Part shown: piece by piece, positions 1 to 11,196 of the stretch
Numbering within the stretch: position 1 is the stretch's first letter
Layout of the letters: each line of letters opens with the position of its first letter
Assembly: GCA_026874595.1 (NCBI GenBank)
Contig: CM049320.1
Coordinates: 17,496,988 to 17,560,987, forward strand
Length of the DNA stretch: 64,000 bases
DNA from: Sipunculus nudus
Lineage: Eukaryota; Annelida; Sipuncula; Golfingiida; Sipunculidae
Reading direction: 5' to 3'
Notes under the pieces: model-generated
Databases searched by the model: none
What the model was told of the DNA's origin: nothing
The model's input: only the letters and a program-made list of their open reading frames with translations
Position numbers and translations under genes: made by a program

Positions 1-100
1 TGGCTTCGAAATTACCAGTGAATGGGATCGATTTTCAGTATTGCTCAGAACACCTGTCGTCTCTGCAATAAAATGCCAAATAAATTTAGATTTCAATATA

Positions 101-1289
101 CAGTGGAACCCCACAATTACGACCACCCTGGGGACTGAGCAAAGTGGTCGTAATTTGGGGGTGGTCGTATTTGTGAAACTCTTATTTTGGTCGCATATAT
201 CACGGCAATGTTTGATATGTATCAGTTTGTATATATTGCATATCTTTAATGTGAATTATAACAAAATATTTTACTAAGCGGAGAACCCTTATTAGGAATG
301 TTTTATGTTGTGTAGCTAAAAAGAAAACAAAATTGTTTTATATATTTATTCATGATAAAAATATATATACATTGACACATACGTAGTGACTGATGATTAA
401 CACATAATTACACTAAAGAAAATACGAAGATAACCAACTTGAACATATTGAACATAATACGTGGCTGTCATATATTTAGCCCTCCGCCTGAGTATATATT
501 GCGTGCACTTGAGTTTTAACTGCTGAGCCAGTTGGCGCTGACTGCATCCTGGTGTTTCCGCCTTGATTATCACCACTTTTTCCTTCAAGAAGCGCTCTTT
601 CCGAACCAGTAGAGAAATAAACTGACAGCTATTCTGATAAGGCAAAACAACGGATTTGCCCCCATGCAAGCTTTGTATTTATACATTTGACTGACTGCTC
701 AATACTCAGTGTGAGTAAGGTATGAGCACATTTAAGATTAACTAGATCATTAATTTGACCAATGAGGATCGAACATTATGTGATGAGTAAAAATATTAAG
801 CTCTCGCCCCCGCACTTTTGGTAGCTGTAATACAGGTGATCACTGGGGGGCAATTAGCATCGCTAGCCCAAGACCCCAGGGCAGTTAGCCAGGCGGCCGG
901 CTTATTAAGTAATCAGCCGATAGTTACCCTCTTTGATCTACAACTTACGCCTCAACGTGTCTCAGCGGGGACACCTAGTCAGGAAGGGTTACACTATGGT
1001 TGGGAACCCTTGTTACCCTCTTTGATCTTTCGTTAAGGCGCCTGTGACAGGGCGCAGCCACTGACTCGTGACAAAAGTTGTTTCAGTACTTCTCGGCAGT
1101 GGTCGCATTAGCGGGGTCGCATTAGCGCTGGGGCCAGGATATCTGGTCGTAATTCTGAATTTAGGGGTGGTCGTAATTTTGAGTCATTTTTTAACATAAA
1201 TAAACTAAAAAAAATTCGGGACCAAGCAAAGTGGTCGTAATTGTGGGGTGGTCGCAATTGTGGGGTGGTCGCAAGGCGGGGTTCCACTG
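101..1289 (-). mobile_element. Non-autonomous pogo/Tigger-like DNA element, copy 1
   Basis: The ends are inverted repeats: CAGTGGAACCCC at 101 and GGGGTTCCACTG ending at 1,289. The similarity continues inward as variants of GGTGGTCGTAATTGTGGGG, repeated several times at both ends. A TA dinucleotide flanks each side (99-100 and 1,290-1,291), as expected for the Tc1/mariner-pogo superfamily. The paralogous position in the second duplication copy (about 7,610) has no element, so it serves as an empty site. The interior has no complete transposase, only a degraded CENP-B-type DNA-binding fragment at 397-669 on the minus strand, so the element would need a transposase made elsewhere. A second copy is at 52,837-53,861. 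Confidence 0.85.
397..669 (-). pseudogene. Fragment of pogo/Tigger transposase CENP-B-type N-terminal domain
   Basis: The minus-strand open frame of 90 codons contains a stretch reading KEKVVIIKAETPG followed by SQRQLAQQL. This resembles the first helix-turn-helix of the CENP-B N-terminal (psq-like) domain found in Tigger/pogo transposases, which binds the terminal inverted repeats. Only this half-domain remains. There is no second DNA-binding module, no DDE catalytic region, and the frame runs off into unrelated residues after about residue 55. It sits inside the element at 101-1,289, which supports the pogo assignment. The equivalent segment is deleted from the copy at 52,837. The homology is by eye over about 25 residues, so the family call is moderately sure. 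Confidence 0.55.
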
Positions 1290-1291
1290 TA

Positions 1292-3479
1292 TACCTTTAA
1301 CTTTTTTTTCAGAATGTTAATACGTCACATTCGACGCCAATATCTCCATTATTTCCCTCCAGATGATTAAGTGCATTGAGAATAAAGTAATGTCATCTAA
1401 AAAATGTTCTCTAATACGAAATTCCAGAAAAGTTGTAGGTATCAGCAACGTTACGACCCTTTATATAACGAGGTCCATGACCGCTGATGTTAAATCGAAC
1501 AATATTGAACTTTATATTTACCTTCGTAAAGCAATTTTAGGCGTATCAGAAAAATAAACTTTGGTATCCAATTGTGTTTTGTATATACAGGTATCTAACA
1601 TCTGCTTGCAAGTAGTTATTCTATACAATGAAATTAATATCTGCCAGATTAAAATAATATATATATAGAATGACAGCAACAGACACAGTTGGTCTTCACA
1701 GAATATTAGAAATGTACTGGTAGGTAGCTTTTCTCTTCTCATGCTTTGTGATATGGTGCTCTCTGATAGGGGATGTATCATTTAATATTGATGAAACATA
1801 CGTGGGTGATTGTCATAAAATAAAGGCATATTTTCAGCCATTTTTGCACTATCTGGTTCCATTCATTGTGTAACGGGGTCGTTTATAAATTGGAAGAAGT
1901 CGCACAAATACAAGGAGACGCCCGGGGGTGTTTCCATGCTGTAATTACTACACTAATAAAGACAAATATAGTTGCAGTGGCGTGTTGTTACGGTCAACGG
2001 TAAAAGTGGTATCGCGTGGTTTATAGTACCCAAAGACATACGGAAAAATACATATTTACTACTGACAAATATATTAAGAACACACTCGCATGTGTGTATT
2101 TTATGCATTAGAGCAATACTAAGACGTATGTGAAGTCGAGTTACGGAGAGAGCAATACGGAGAGAGCAATACGGAGAAAGCTATACAGACACATAATGGG
2201 GGAGTTACGTTAAAGCATACTCTCAATAAAAGAACATGGTTTGCAGACAAACGTTTTAAATGTGGTTGAAAATAAGAAAATGATAATTCATCTACAACAA
2301 TAAAGTCAAATATAGTTGCAGTGGCGTGGTGACACGGTCAACGGTAAGAGTGAAAGCCGTCTCCACGACAAGACTTCCCCCTTATACCTGCTCTTTTGTT
2401 ATGTAAAAATTAAACAGACAAAATCTGAAGGGGGAACTTTGGCCTTGAAAGAGCGAAAAAGATTAGGCAAATCCCTAAGAGGGAACTTTAGAAACAAACT
2501 AGACGAGTTCGATCGACCCGTTACATTGTATAAGGTATTTTCACCACTTAGAGTTTTTAATTCATCAAAATTTAAAAGTTGAATTCTCCACTAATTATGC
2601 AAAGTTTAACCATTGATTTTTTTTCTTAATTTGGCTCAGTTTTTTTCCTCTTACTCCAAATAGTAGCTACTTTTTATGAAAAAATACTGTGGCATTTGTC
2701 TTCTGTCTTATCCAGGTAAAATGGAGAATTTTATTTACTCACAGAAGGTCAACACAGGGGTCACTGCCTGAAGATATTTATAAGGCAAGGAAACATAAAG
2801 TATTAAAAAAATGGGCCTGACGATAATATAAACGTGTATACGTGTAATATAAAATGTTGACGATACCGAACACTGTGCCATATGGAGCTTGACTCAAGCT
2901 AAATAAATATCATGTTACATGAATTATACAAATCTATTTGATAGAATGCTATAAATTTTATATTACACGTTTACAATTTGAAGTTTTCTAAGATACAGAG
3001 ATATAGTGAGTGTCGGGCCCTTTTATGCACTTAAGTTTCGGATAATACCTGATAAATACCTTTTATGATACCGCCTGATTAGAACTATCTAAAGAGATTA
3101 CGATGTTGCTTTATAATGCAAGATTTATTCAACTAGGGATTCTCCAACGAGGGTTATTTACAGGAATTTGTTCTCATTATAAAATACCGCGTGATACCAG
3201 AGCCCCCCCCCCCCCCCCCGCCCCCCGTCCAGGGAAACCATAGGATTAGTGCCAATGGACTTGTGTAAGTGTAAGAATCTTAACATGGCAAAAGGTTACT
3301 TTTTAACAATATTAAAAGCGGCAGAATTTATACTCGAATGGTTGTTAAGGTATGTGATGGATCTGAATCACTACGGCCGGTGTCGCCTCATCGGCTCATT
3401 AGGTAACTGATGTTTAACTTTTGCGATATCGGGTTTAATTATTTGATGGACCGCTTCAACTACTCTGCGAGAAACAACC
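1292..3479. other. Non-coding part of duplication copy A
   Basis: No recognisable gene. The sequence is shared with 7,620-9,460 except for about 2,300-2,985, which is present only here. A 64-codon open frame at 1,363-1,557 is also open in the other copy (7,688-7,882), but nearly all differences between the two change an amino acid, so there is no sign of protein selection. A C homopolymer tract lies at 3,203-3,226. Confidence 0.6.
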
Positions 3480-5090
3480 CACTTCCATTTCCAACAGAAT
3501 ACAAGCGACGGCTTAAGAAAAATTCGAACTAGTCATCAAAAGAATGAGAAGACTTTTTTCAAAAACAACGAAAGAGAATGCGACGGCAACCACGACAAAA
3601 AAGTTTGGACACAAATCAAGGCACACCCCACCGCAAATTGAGGAATCAATGCCCTTCGCGTCCGACCTCATTGAAATGGCGGGAAAAGTAGCATTCAGGC
3701 GAACCAACAATCGGAACTCATAAACGCCCTCAAAGAGATAACATCCAGTAAGAAAGCTATAGTCTTCGAAGATAAAACACGAGTTATCTACACAATAGAA
3801 CCTTATCAATGCAAAAATGCACAAATTACTAAAAGACAATATCAAACGGAAATAAAAAAAAGTCGCCGACCAAGCCACCCTGAAGAACATCAACGATGAA
3901 TTATTCGAGATAGCTTCAAAACTCAATATATGATGACAAAATGTTACCCATGTCTGAAAGGAGGCTTTTATCACCTTCAAGGACCAAACGGAAAATTAAA
4001 AAAATAAGTAGACTAATAAATCCCTGTAAAAGTAGAGTAGGAATACTCAGCAAAGCTGTCTTGGGTCAGGTCAGATTAATCAAGCCGTACAATGTTCCGA
4101 ATCAGTTAACATGTGTAAAGCAGGAGATCAGTAATAAACTGGTTTAGATCCATACAAGATAAACCACACGTTCATGGTCTATTACATTGTGAACCTCTAC
4201 CCATCAATATTCCACCAATAGCTGGTATCGGCTTTAAAGTGGTCGGGAAACTACACCATATTTGAACCTCAAAGTTATCATTGACTCTAGAAATTTCCTC
4301 TTATTTGACAACGGCACCCCTGACAAAAATAAATAAATAAATAAAATAAAACAAAAAAAAAAAAACGAGAGGGCCCAGTACGTTCGATGTAATGATGGGG
4401 AGTTATGATGTTGCCGAGGTGTGTGACTATGTGGGTTTATACGCCCTGAGCATCATACGAAAAAAGTTCCCCATATGAACGTCGGCCTGAAAAAGACGAC
4501 GGGCCTACTTCCTTTATATCAGTATCAGGCCCATAAGAGGACAGGATCAGACAAAAGCTCACTGACATTTTCACCACCATGAACCTAAAAGTCAAAGCAG
4601 AGACAAACCTGCAAACAGTCCACTAGCTGTATGTTTCACCTGACCTTCAGTCTGGAAAATTCAGCCCGTACAGAAAGCCAAACGACTCATCCATGTTTAT
4701 AAATACCAAATCAGACCATCCCCGGCTTTTCTACGAGACATCCCTGCCGCCATCAGCAATTATTTATCAGAACTTTCCCAAGAAGAGGAATGCACAAACA
4801 AATTACAAAAAAAGCGGATACAAGCAAAATTTCAATTACATCTCCCCACAGGAAGCTACCGGGAAACGCCACAAAAACCGAGCAATAAATAATTTTTGGA
4901 TTAACCTGAAGTACAGTGCGACCGTAAAGACAATCTGCGGCATAATTTTTTTTTTAATTTGTAGAGAAACTAGCAATTTAAGCTCTAAACAAAAGAACTT
5001 ACTGAACAAACGTTACGAAATAGTTAACATCTGTCGCCATGGACCAAAAGCACCCAATACTGGGAAAAACTTATAACAAGTAGCCCATGG
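3480..5090 (+). mobile_element. Penelope-like retroelement remnant, copy A (reverse transcriptase part kept, GIY-YIG lost)
   Basis: Read on the plus strand in shifting frames, this is a decayed Penelope-like element (PLE) polyprotein. Recognisable blocks in order are: INALKEITSSKKAIVFEDKT at about 3,717; RLINPCKSRVGILSKAVL at about 4,000-4,060; a block containing INWFRSIQDKPHVHG at about 4,128-4,175; FDVMMGSYDVAEVCDYVGLY near 4,385; a degraded YRDD-type catalytic motif, now KKDDG-like and out of frame, near 4,490; SGKFSPYRKPNDSSMFI at about 4,655-4,705; and the C-terminal NLLNKRYEIVNICRH at about 4,998-5,045. These match the usual order in PLE reverse transcriptases. About 0.5 kb encoding the linker and GIY-YIG nuclease is missing near 4,945-4,960. 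Multiple stops and frame changes make it non-functional. The longest open piece is 4,693-5,076. Confidence 0.8.
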
Positions 5091-5388
5091 GCCATGACAC
5101 TCAGCTGAATTTGACTGGCTGCTCATTTAGTTATTTATGGTATGTACCGTATGTGAAGGTACCCTGTCACTAATGTTACTATGTTGTAAAACGGACAGAA
5201 AATAACTTTTTGTATTATTTTGTATTTTTATTTTGACTTGTATTTTAAGAATTAAGTAACCTAATATCAGGATTCAAAAAAAAATTTGCAAAGGACCCCT
5301 CTGGATTATACAATGAAAGGTTAACAAGAAAATTGTCAGGGTGCTTAAGAGAACGCTTCTGGTCCATAGCTCGCAAATTAGTTATCAT

Positions 5389-5637
5389 AGGGGGCCTGGA
5401 CAGTCGAGGGGTAAAACGCCCGGCCCTCTCCGCTGGCGACCTGGGTTCGATCTACGATCTGGCTATGAGAGTGGGTTGTAGTTGTCCGTCCAAGGCCGGT
5501 GGTTTTCTCCGGGTTCTCCGGTTTTCTCCATCCCTACAGAGTACCGAACGCCATCATCTGAGCCATGAAGAGTGCCTTGATTAGTTTAATAACTATTTGT
5601 ACAATCCATGTAAAATAAATAAGTTTATATATTAATA
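5389..5637 (+). mobile_element. tRNA-derived SINE
   Basis: The head is tRNA-like: an A-box-like segment (GTCGAGGGGTAAAACG) and, about 30 bases on, a good B box (GGGTTCGATCT) near 5,441-5,451, together the internal RNA polymerase III promoter. The middle has the TTTTCTCCGGGTTCTCCGG type of core near 5,503-5,522, which I recall as widespread in metazoan SINEs. The tail is AT-rich. The hexamer TATCAT directly flanks both ends (5,383-5,388 and 5,638-5,643), a likely target-site duplication. The other copy of the segmental duplication lacks the insert at the matching site (about 10,880), so this insertion is probably younger than the duplication. An 83-codon open frame across the 5' part is incidental. 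Confidence 0.75.
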
Positions 5638-5639
5638 TA

Positions 5640-6170
5640 TCATGACCTAATTTCAGGTTTCCAAGGAGGTTTGCCAAGGGCCTTCCCGGATGTTATGTTA
5701 GAAGAGTCTAGGTGCTAATTAATACAATCTATGCCCTGTCGGAATGTTCAGAATCATGCTTCTGGACAGAAGCTTGCACAATATAGGTCACCAATTTAAT
5801 ATATATGACCCAATTTAATGTTTCCACATACATTTGATATAACTTGTCCCATCGGACATTCAGGGCGCTCAGATGGTATCTAATTCCTATGTGCAGAATT
5901 TAGGTCATAGTTACCTTATATCACGTTTCCAAGAACATTTATCTAGGACCTCCCTAACATTATGTAAGAAGATCCTAGGCCCAATACATACAATTTGTGC
6001 CCGTCTGACTGTCTGGGAGCTCAAAACTGTTGTTTTGGCCCGTAGATTGCAGAGTATAGATCACAATTTCCTAATCTCAGCTTTCCATGGATATTTGCCT
6101 GCAAACTTTCTGTATTTTAGGTGTTCAGAGCACATTGTAAGTGAGAACAGTAAAATTCTGGTATATGATT
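5640..6170 (-). repeat. Dispersed repeat family (inverted relative to 40,429-42,290), copy in duplication A
   Basis: Two or three diverged units read in the orientation opposite to the tandem array at 40,429. Shared phrases are the 'gtttccaaggacatttgcc' type and the 'tagaagatcctagg' type, which reverse-complement the phrases of the 40-kb array. The first part is shared with 10,880-11,196 in the other duplication copy. No coding capacity is credible. Confidence 0.55.
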
Positions 6171-6506
6171 TGAGATTTTTTTTTTATTTGTGACGATAAT
6201 TCTACTGAGATACTGGTAAACAATACCATTCTATTAACCAGAAGGAAATGTAAATTCTTAGCACAGCCAGTTTGAAGTTGATACATTTCAAGTAAAATCA
6301 GTAAAACAGTAAAATAAGCAGAAATTACGGGCCGAGCATTTCGTCATGGCAGGGGATGATAATTGTAATCAATCCCCGTCCACTGAAACTTAAATATAAA
6401 TAGTCAGTAGAATGGGAAACTTTTTTCATTTCCTCCTTTGTGCTTGGCCATATGTTTTAACTTTTACATCGTTTTGATATATCAAATCTATTAAGTTTCA
6501 CATATT

Positions 6507-6563
<57 letters not shown>

Positions 6564-7511
6564 TATATACCACAGAGTAGATCTAGATATAGATCACTTG
6601 CCCGACAATACTATTGTTGTGTAGTTACTGTTTTACTATTAGAGTTGGCTTTGCGCGCAGCCGATCGTATCACGAGGGTTGAGAAAGGTGATACTTTTGC
6701 GGTGAATAGGGCCAAATAAGGTGAAATGTTATTGACGGGCTTGTAAAAAAGGCATCTTAATTATAATATTAAATCAGGATTTCTTTCTTCTTTTTAAAAT
6801 ATATGTGTACATATGTGTCCTCACACAAGTCATTTAAATGTCAGTAAATATATAATAGCGTTGTACTTTGTGACACTCTCCACAAAAGGAAGGAATAAGG
6901 TTTGATATATACCGACATAAATAAATTCGGTGACAATGTTTAACTCACGTGGTATCATATCAAATCGTTGGATAATTAATGATGGAATGATGGATGACCA
7001 TTAAACAACCAATTTACCTATTACCAAGCAGATTACGGCAAGGAAACCACAGAGTGATCCAAACCACATCATCGACTGTTTGAGAGCAGTTCAATAGATT
7101 TCAGCCGCCGACACAGGTAACACAGGTAACAAACAGGTTAATCACTCCGAGACATACAACGTCGTAAATGTTACATCTACATACAGCTTTATGGCTAACA
7201 TGCATGACTAGCTGAATTATACCCCGTGAATAGCTATAAATTATACCCCCCCCCCCCGTTAAGTATATCAAATGGAATGATTTATGGTGTGCTACACACA
7301 GCTTTAGCTCTGTCGGTAAATTGCATGACTTTAAGGCATGTACAAAGCTGACTGAATGAATAAATGTCAGATGTCTCTTCCTTTGATCAAAAACATGCGA
7401 AATGTAAAAAAAGACAGCTTTATTAGTAAATTGCATGGTTAACAGCTAACCTTGTTCACTCTCAAGCCTGTGTAAAATATCGGATATAATGTATGAATAA
7501 GTCAACATTGC
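6171..7511. other. Single-copy AT-rich spacer between the duplication copies
   Basis: No gene recognised on either strand. It contains a (TA)n tract at about 6,509-6,570 and a C run at about 7,246-7,257. A minus-strand frame at 7,101-7,436 has no recognisable motif. Confidence 0.5.
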
Positions 7512-9459
7512 ATGGCTTCGGAATTACCAGTGAATGGTATCGATTTTCAGTATTGCTCAGAACACCTGTCGTCTCTGCAATAAAATGCCAAATAAATTCA
7601 GTTTTAAATATCAACCTTTAACTTTGTTTTTCTTCCGAATGTTAAAACGTCACATTCGACGCCAATATCTGCATTATTCCCCTCTAGATGATTAAGTGCA
7701 TTAAGAATAAAGTAACATCGTCTAAAAAATGTTCTCTATTACTAAATACCAGAAAAGCTGTAGGTATCAGCAACGTTACGACCCTTTATATAAGGAGGTC
7801 CATGACCGCTGATGTTAAATCGAACAATGTTGAACTTTATATTCACCTTCGTAAAGCAACTGCAGGCGTATCAGAAAAATAAACTTTGGTATCCAGTTGT
7901 TTTTTGTATACGTGTATCTGTAATCTGCTTGTAAGTAGTTGTTCTGTACAATGAAATTAATATCTGCCAGATTAAGATATTATATATAGTAGGGCAGCAA
8001 CAGACACAATTGGTCTTCACAGAATATTAGAATTGTACTGGTAGGTAGCTTTTTTCTTCTCATGCTTTGTAATATGGTGCTCTTTATTACAGGATGTATA
8101 ATTTATTATTGGTGAAACATACGTTTGTGATTGTTATAAAATAAAGGCATATTTCAGCACATTTTACACTTCAAATATGGTTCCATACATTGTGTAACGG
8201 GGTCGTATATAAGTTGGGAGGAGTCGTACACAGACAAGACGAAGCCAAGCGGTGTTTCCATGCTTTAATTAGTACAGCAGGAAAGACGAATATAGTTGCA
8301 GTGGCGTGCTTACACGGTCAACGGTAAGAGCGGAATCGCGTGTTTTGCAATACTCAAAGACATACGGAGTAATACATAGTTACAGCTGACAAATATATTA
8401 AGAAAATGCATGCGTGTATTTTTTTGCACTTAATCATTACTTAGACGTATGTTAAGTCGAGTTACGTTTTACCTAGAGAGTAATACGGAGACAAAGTAGA
8501 AAGTTTCATATTAAGCTCGAAAGCAATACGGAGAGTACGACACGGAGACATAATGTGAAGAGTTATGTTAAAGCATACTCTCACTAGAGAAAATGCTTTA
8601 GAGACAACAGTTTTAAACGTGGTTGAAAATAAGAAAAAAATGATAACTCACCTACATCAATAAAGACAAATATAGTTGCAGCCACGATACAGAGATATAG
8701 CGAGTGTCTAGACCTTTGTATGCACATAAGTTGCGGATAATACCTGATAAATACTCCCACCTTTATGTCTTACATATGCTATTTAACTTTTGACCATTGA
8801 ACAGTGACCAAACCGCAGGATCAATAAGGTCTTTCTGCAAGGAGACTCGTATTCACGCATTAGTATAATAACCAGGAAATAGTATTGGTTCCCTACTCGT
8901 GAAGATGGTACTATTCGGATTTGAACCAACACCAAAACATATAACGTAGCAGATGTAAACAATATACCCAATTTATCCATTAACTACCAATTCTAACAGT
9001 TTATGCTTTTTGCAACGCTTTTGTGTGCGTACACTGTGTTAACGTGATACCGCCTGATTAGAGATATCTAAAGAGATTATGACCTAGCTTCATAATACAA
9101 GATTCATTGAACTAGAGATTCTCCAACGAGGGTTATTTACAGGAATGTGTTCTCAATATGGAATACCGCGTGATACCAGAACCCCCCCCCCGTGCAGGGA
9201 ATAAATAGGATTAGTGCCAATGGACTTGTGTTATTGTATGAATCTTAACATGGCAAAAGGTATGAATAACAAATTACTTTTTAACAATATTAAAAACGGA
9301 AGAATATATAATCGTAGGATTAATACTTCAAATATAACAGCCTAGTCTTGGTTTTTTATTGAACGAGTAAACGTTCGAAGACTTATTCATGGCTTTATTC
9401 CTAGGCAGACGTATGAAACTCAAATAATTATCTTCTCATAATCGTTCTCTATAATATTA

Positions 9460-10570
9460 ATATAAACCCTTTGCGTCCGACCTCATTGAAATGGCAGGAA
9501 AAGTAGCATTCAGGCGAACCACAATCAGAACTCAAAAACGCCGTCAAATTCAGTATCAGGCCAACAAGAGGACAGGACCAGAGAAAAGCTAACTGATATT
9601 TTCACTACCATGAACCTAAATGTCAAAGCAGAGACGAATCTGGAATAAGTCATCTAGCAAGATGTTTCACTAGACCTCTGAACTGAAAATCTGTACCGAT
9701 AGCCAAACGACCCATCCATATTTATAAAACCCAAATCAGACCAACCGCGGCTTTTATACGAGACATCACTGCGGTCATCAGCAAACACCTATCAGAACTT
9801 TCCAAAGAAGATAACACCTCAAGGCTCATCAAAAGAATACGAGAAAACACATAATAATAGCGTATAAAGCAAAACTTCAATTACTCCTCCCCACAGGAAG
9901 CTACCGGAAAACGCCACAAAAACTGAGCCAAAAATAATATTTGGATCAACCCGCCGTACTGGACAATCTTCGGCAAAATCTGTTTTTTAAATTTGTAGCC
10001 AAACATTTTCCAAAAAAAAATCACATGTTCCACAAAATATTCAACAAAAACAATATGACGATCAGCTACAGTTGCATGAAGAACGTTAAATCAATTATCC
10101 AAACCCACATTACAAGAATACTATATGAAAGGCAACAAAAGGAATCCACGCAACAAAGGCAGTGCAACTGCCGTGCCAATTTTGACAGCCCTTTGAACGG
10201 GAAATGCCTTTCATCGTCCATTGTCTACTAAGCCGACGTGCACAACAACGGTACGGTCAACACATACAATGGTTTTACCGGAGGCCCCTTTTAACAATTG
10301 ATTACAACCATAAAACATCTTTCATCTTTCAAACACAGGACTTATTCAAACGAAACAGAGCGTGCAAATCATCTATGGACCAAGATAGACAACAACAAAA
10401 GTTTTACTATCACCTGACTATAATCCAGCAGCCAAACATGTTCATGTCCTCTTCACGTCTGTGCAACTTGTGTTTGGACGAAAAACTAGCAATTTTAAGC
10501 TCTAAACAATAGAACCAAGAGCACCCAATCATGGGGAAAAATGTAACAAGTAGTCCATGGGCAATGACGC
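9460..10570 (+). mobile_element. Penelope-like retroelement remnant, copy B (GIY-YIG part kept, RT palm lost)
   Basis: The same PLE insertion as at 3,480-5,090, decayed differently. It keeps the 5' block around 9,468-9,540, then jumps directly to the sequence equivalent to 4,510, so about 0.77 kb encoding fingers and palm is deleted. Downstream it keeps what copy A lost: a linker reading SYSCMKNVKSIIQTHITRIL (about 10,060-10,120), the CNCR zinc-like motif (about 10,160), and a GIY-YIG-like region with NTYNGFTGG (about 10,260-10,285), then NHKTSF (about 10,308-10,325) and RLCNLCLDEKLAIL (about 10,460-10,500). Stops (for example within the segment at 10,230) and frame changes are present. The C-terminal NLLNKR-type ending kept in copy A is deleted here. 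Confidence 0.8.
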
Positions 10571-10879
10571 TCAGCTAAATTTGACTTGGTGCGCATTTGG
10601 TTTATTTGGGTTATATACCGTATGTGAAAATACCCTGTAATAAATGTTACTAGCTTTTAAAACGGACGGAAAATAACATTTTGTATTTTTTTTTTTGTAA
10701 TTTGTATTTTGACATGTATTTTAGGAATTCAGTGACATAATATCAGGATTCAAAAGAGACCTGCTAAGGGCCCCCCCTGGAATTTACAATGAAAGGTTAA
10801 CAAGAAAATGATGCCATTTGTACCTTGTCTATCAGGGTGCTTAAGATCACGCTTTTGATGCGTAGCTCGCAGAATTTAG

Positions 10880-11196
10880 GTTGTCGTGACCTAATTTCAG
10901 GTTTCCAAGGACATTTGCCATGGACCCGGATATTTTGTTAAAGAGTCTAGGTCTAATTGATACAATCTGTGCTCTGTCGGACTGCTCAAAATCATGCTTT
11001 TCTGACAGAAGCCTGTAGAATATTGGTCACCAATTTAAAATATATGACCCAATTTAATGTTTCCACATACATTTGATAGGATTTGTGTCTATCGGACATA
11101 TAATATCTAATTCCTATCTGCAGAATTTAGGTCACAGTGACCTGATATCATGTTTCCAAGGTCATTTGTCTAGGACCTCCCTGGTCATTTTATTAG
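10880..11196 (-). repeat. Dispersed repeat family, copy in duplication B
   Basis: Counterpart of 5,640-5,966 without the SINE. It has the same inverted relationship to the 336-bp units at 40,429-42,290. The duplication homology stops at its right edge. Confidence 0.55.

Larger units (their letters stand above)
1..5966 (+). repeat. Segmental duplication 1, copy A
   Basis: This block aligns in the same orientation to 7,512-11,196. Shared landmarks run in the same order: the opening segment (1-98 with 7,512-7,610), a conserved stretch around 1,360-1,560 (7,688-7,882), the stretch around 1,860-1,950 (8,190-8,270), 2,985-3,060 (8,687-8,755), the Penelope-like remnant (3,480-5,090 with 9,460-10,570), and the 5,640-5,966 repeat (10,880-11,196). 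Relative to the other copy, A carries a pogo-like element (101-1,289), about 0.7 kb of extra sequence (about 2,300-2,985) and a SINE (5,389-5,637). Within A, a short motif beginning with a run matching TATAGTTGCAGTGGCG appears at about 1,967 and 2,310, each time followed by GGTCAACGGTAA, so the non-coding part contains its own direct repeat. A C-rich tract at 3,203-3,226 is longer than in copy B. The left edge is outside the window. Confidence 0.85.
7512..11196 (+). repeat. Segmental duplication 1, copy B
   Basis: Direct copy of 1-5,966, recognisable from 7,512 through the GAAGATATAT junction near 11,196. It lacks the pogo-like element, the 2,300-2,985 segment and the SINE of copy A. It provides the empty-site version for two of these (about 7,610 for the pogo-like element and about 10,880 for the SINE). 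The two copies have many point differences and indels throughout, so the duplication is not recent. Confidence 0.85.

Noticed and set aside
1363-1557. 64-codon frame conserved in both copies of duplication 1 (also 7,688-7,882) as a small gene
   Set aside because: Most differences between the two copies change the amino acid and few are silent, which fits neutral drift of non-coding sequence rather than a selected peptide.
3480-5090. LTR retrotransposon or retrovirus
   Set aside because: The order of motifs (SGKFSPYRKPND, NLLNKR ending, GIY-YIG in the sister copy) is that of Penelope-like elements. No gag, protease, integrase, tRNA primer site or paired LTRs are seen.
5393-5460. A functional tRNA gene
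   Set aside because: The B box is good, but the acceptor stem and anticodon arm do not fold convincingly, and a SINE core and AT tail follow, so it is the head of a SINE.
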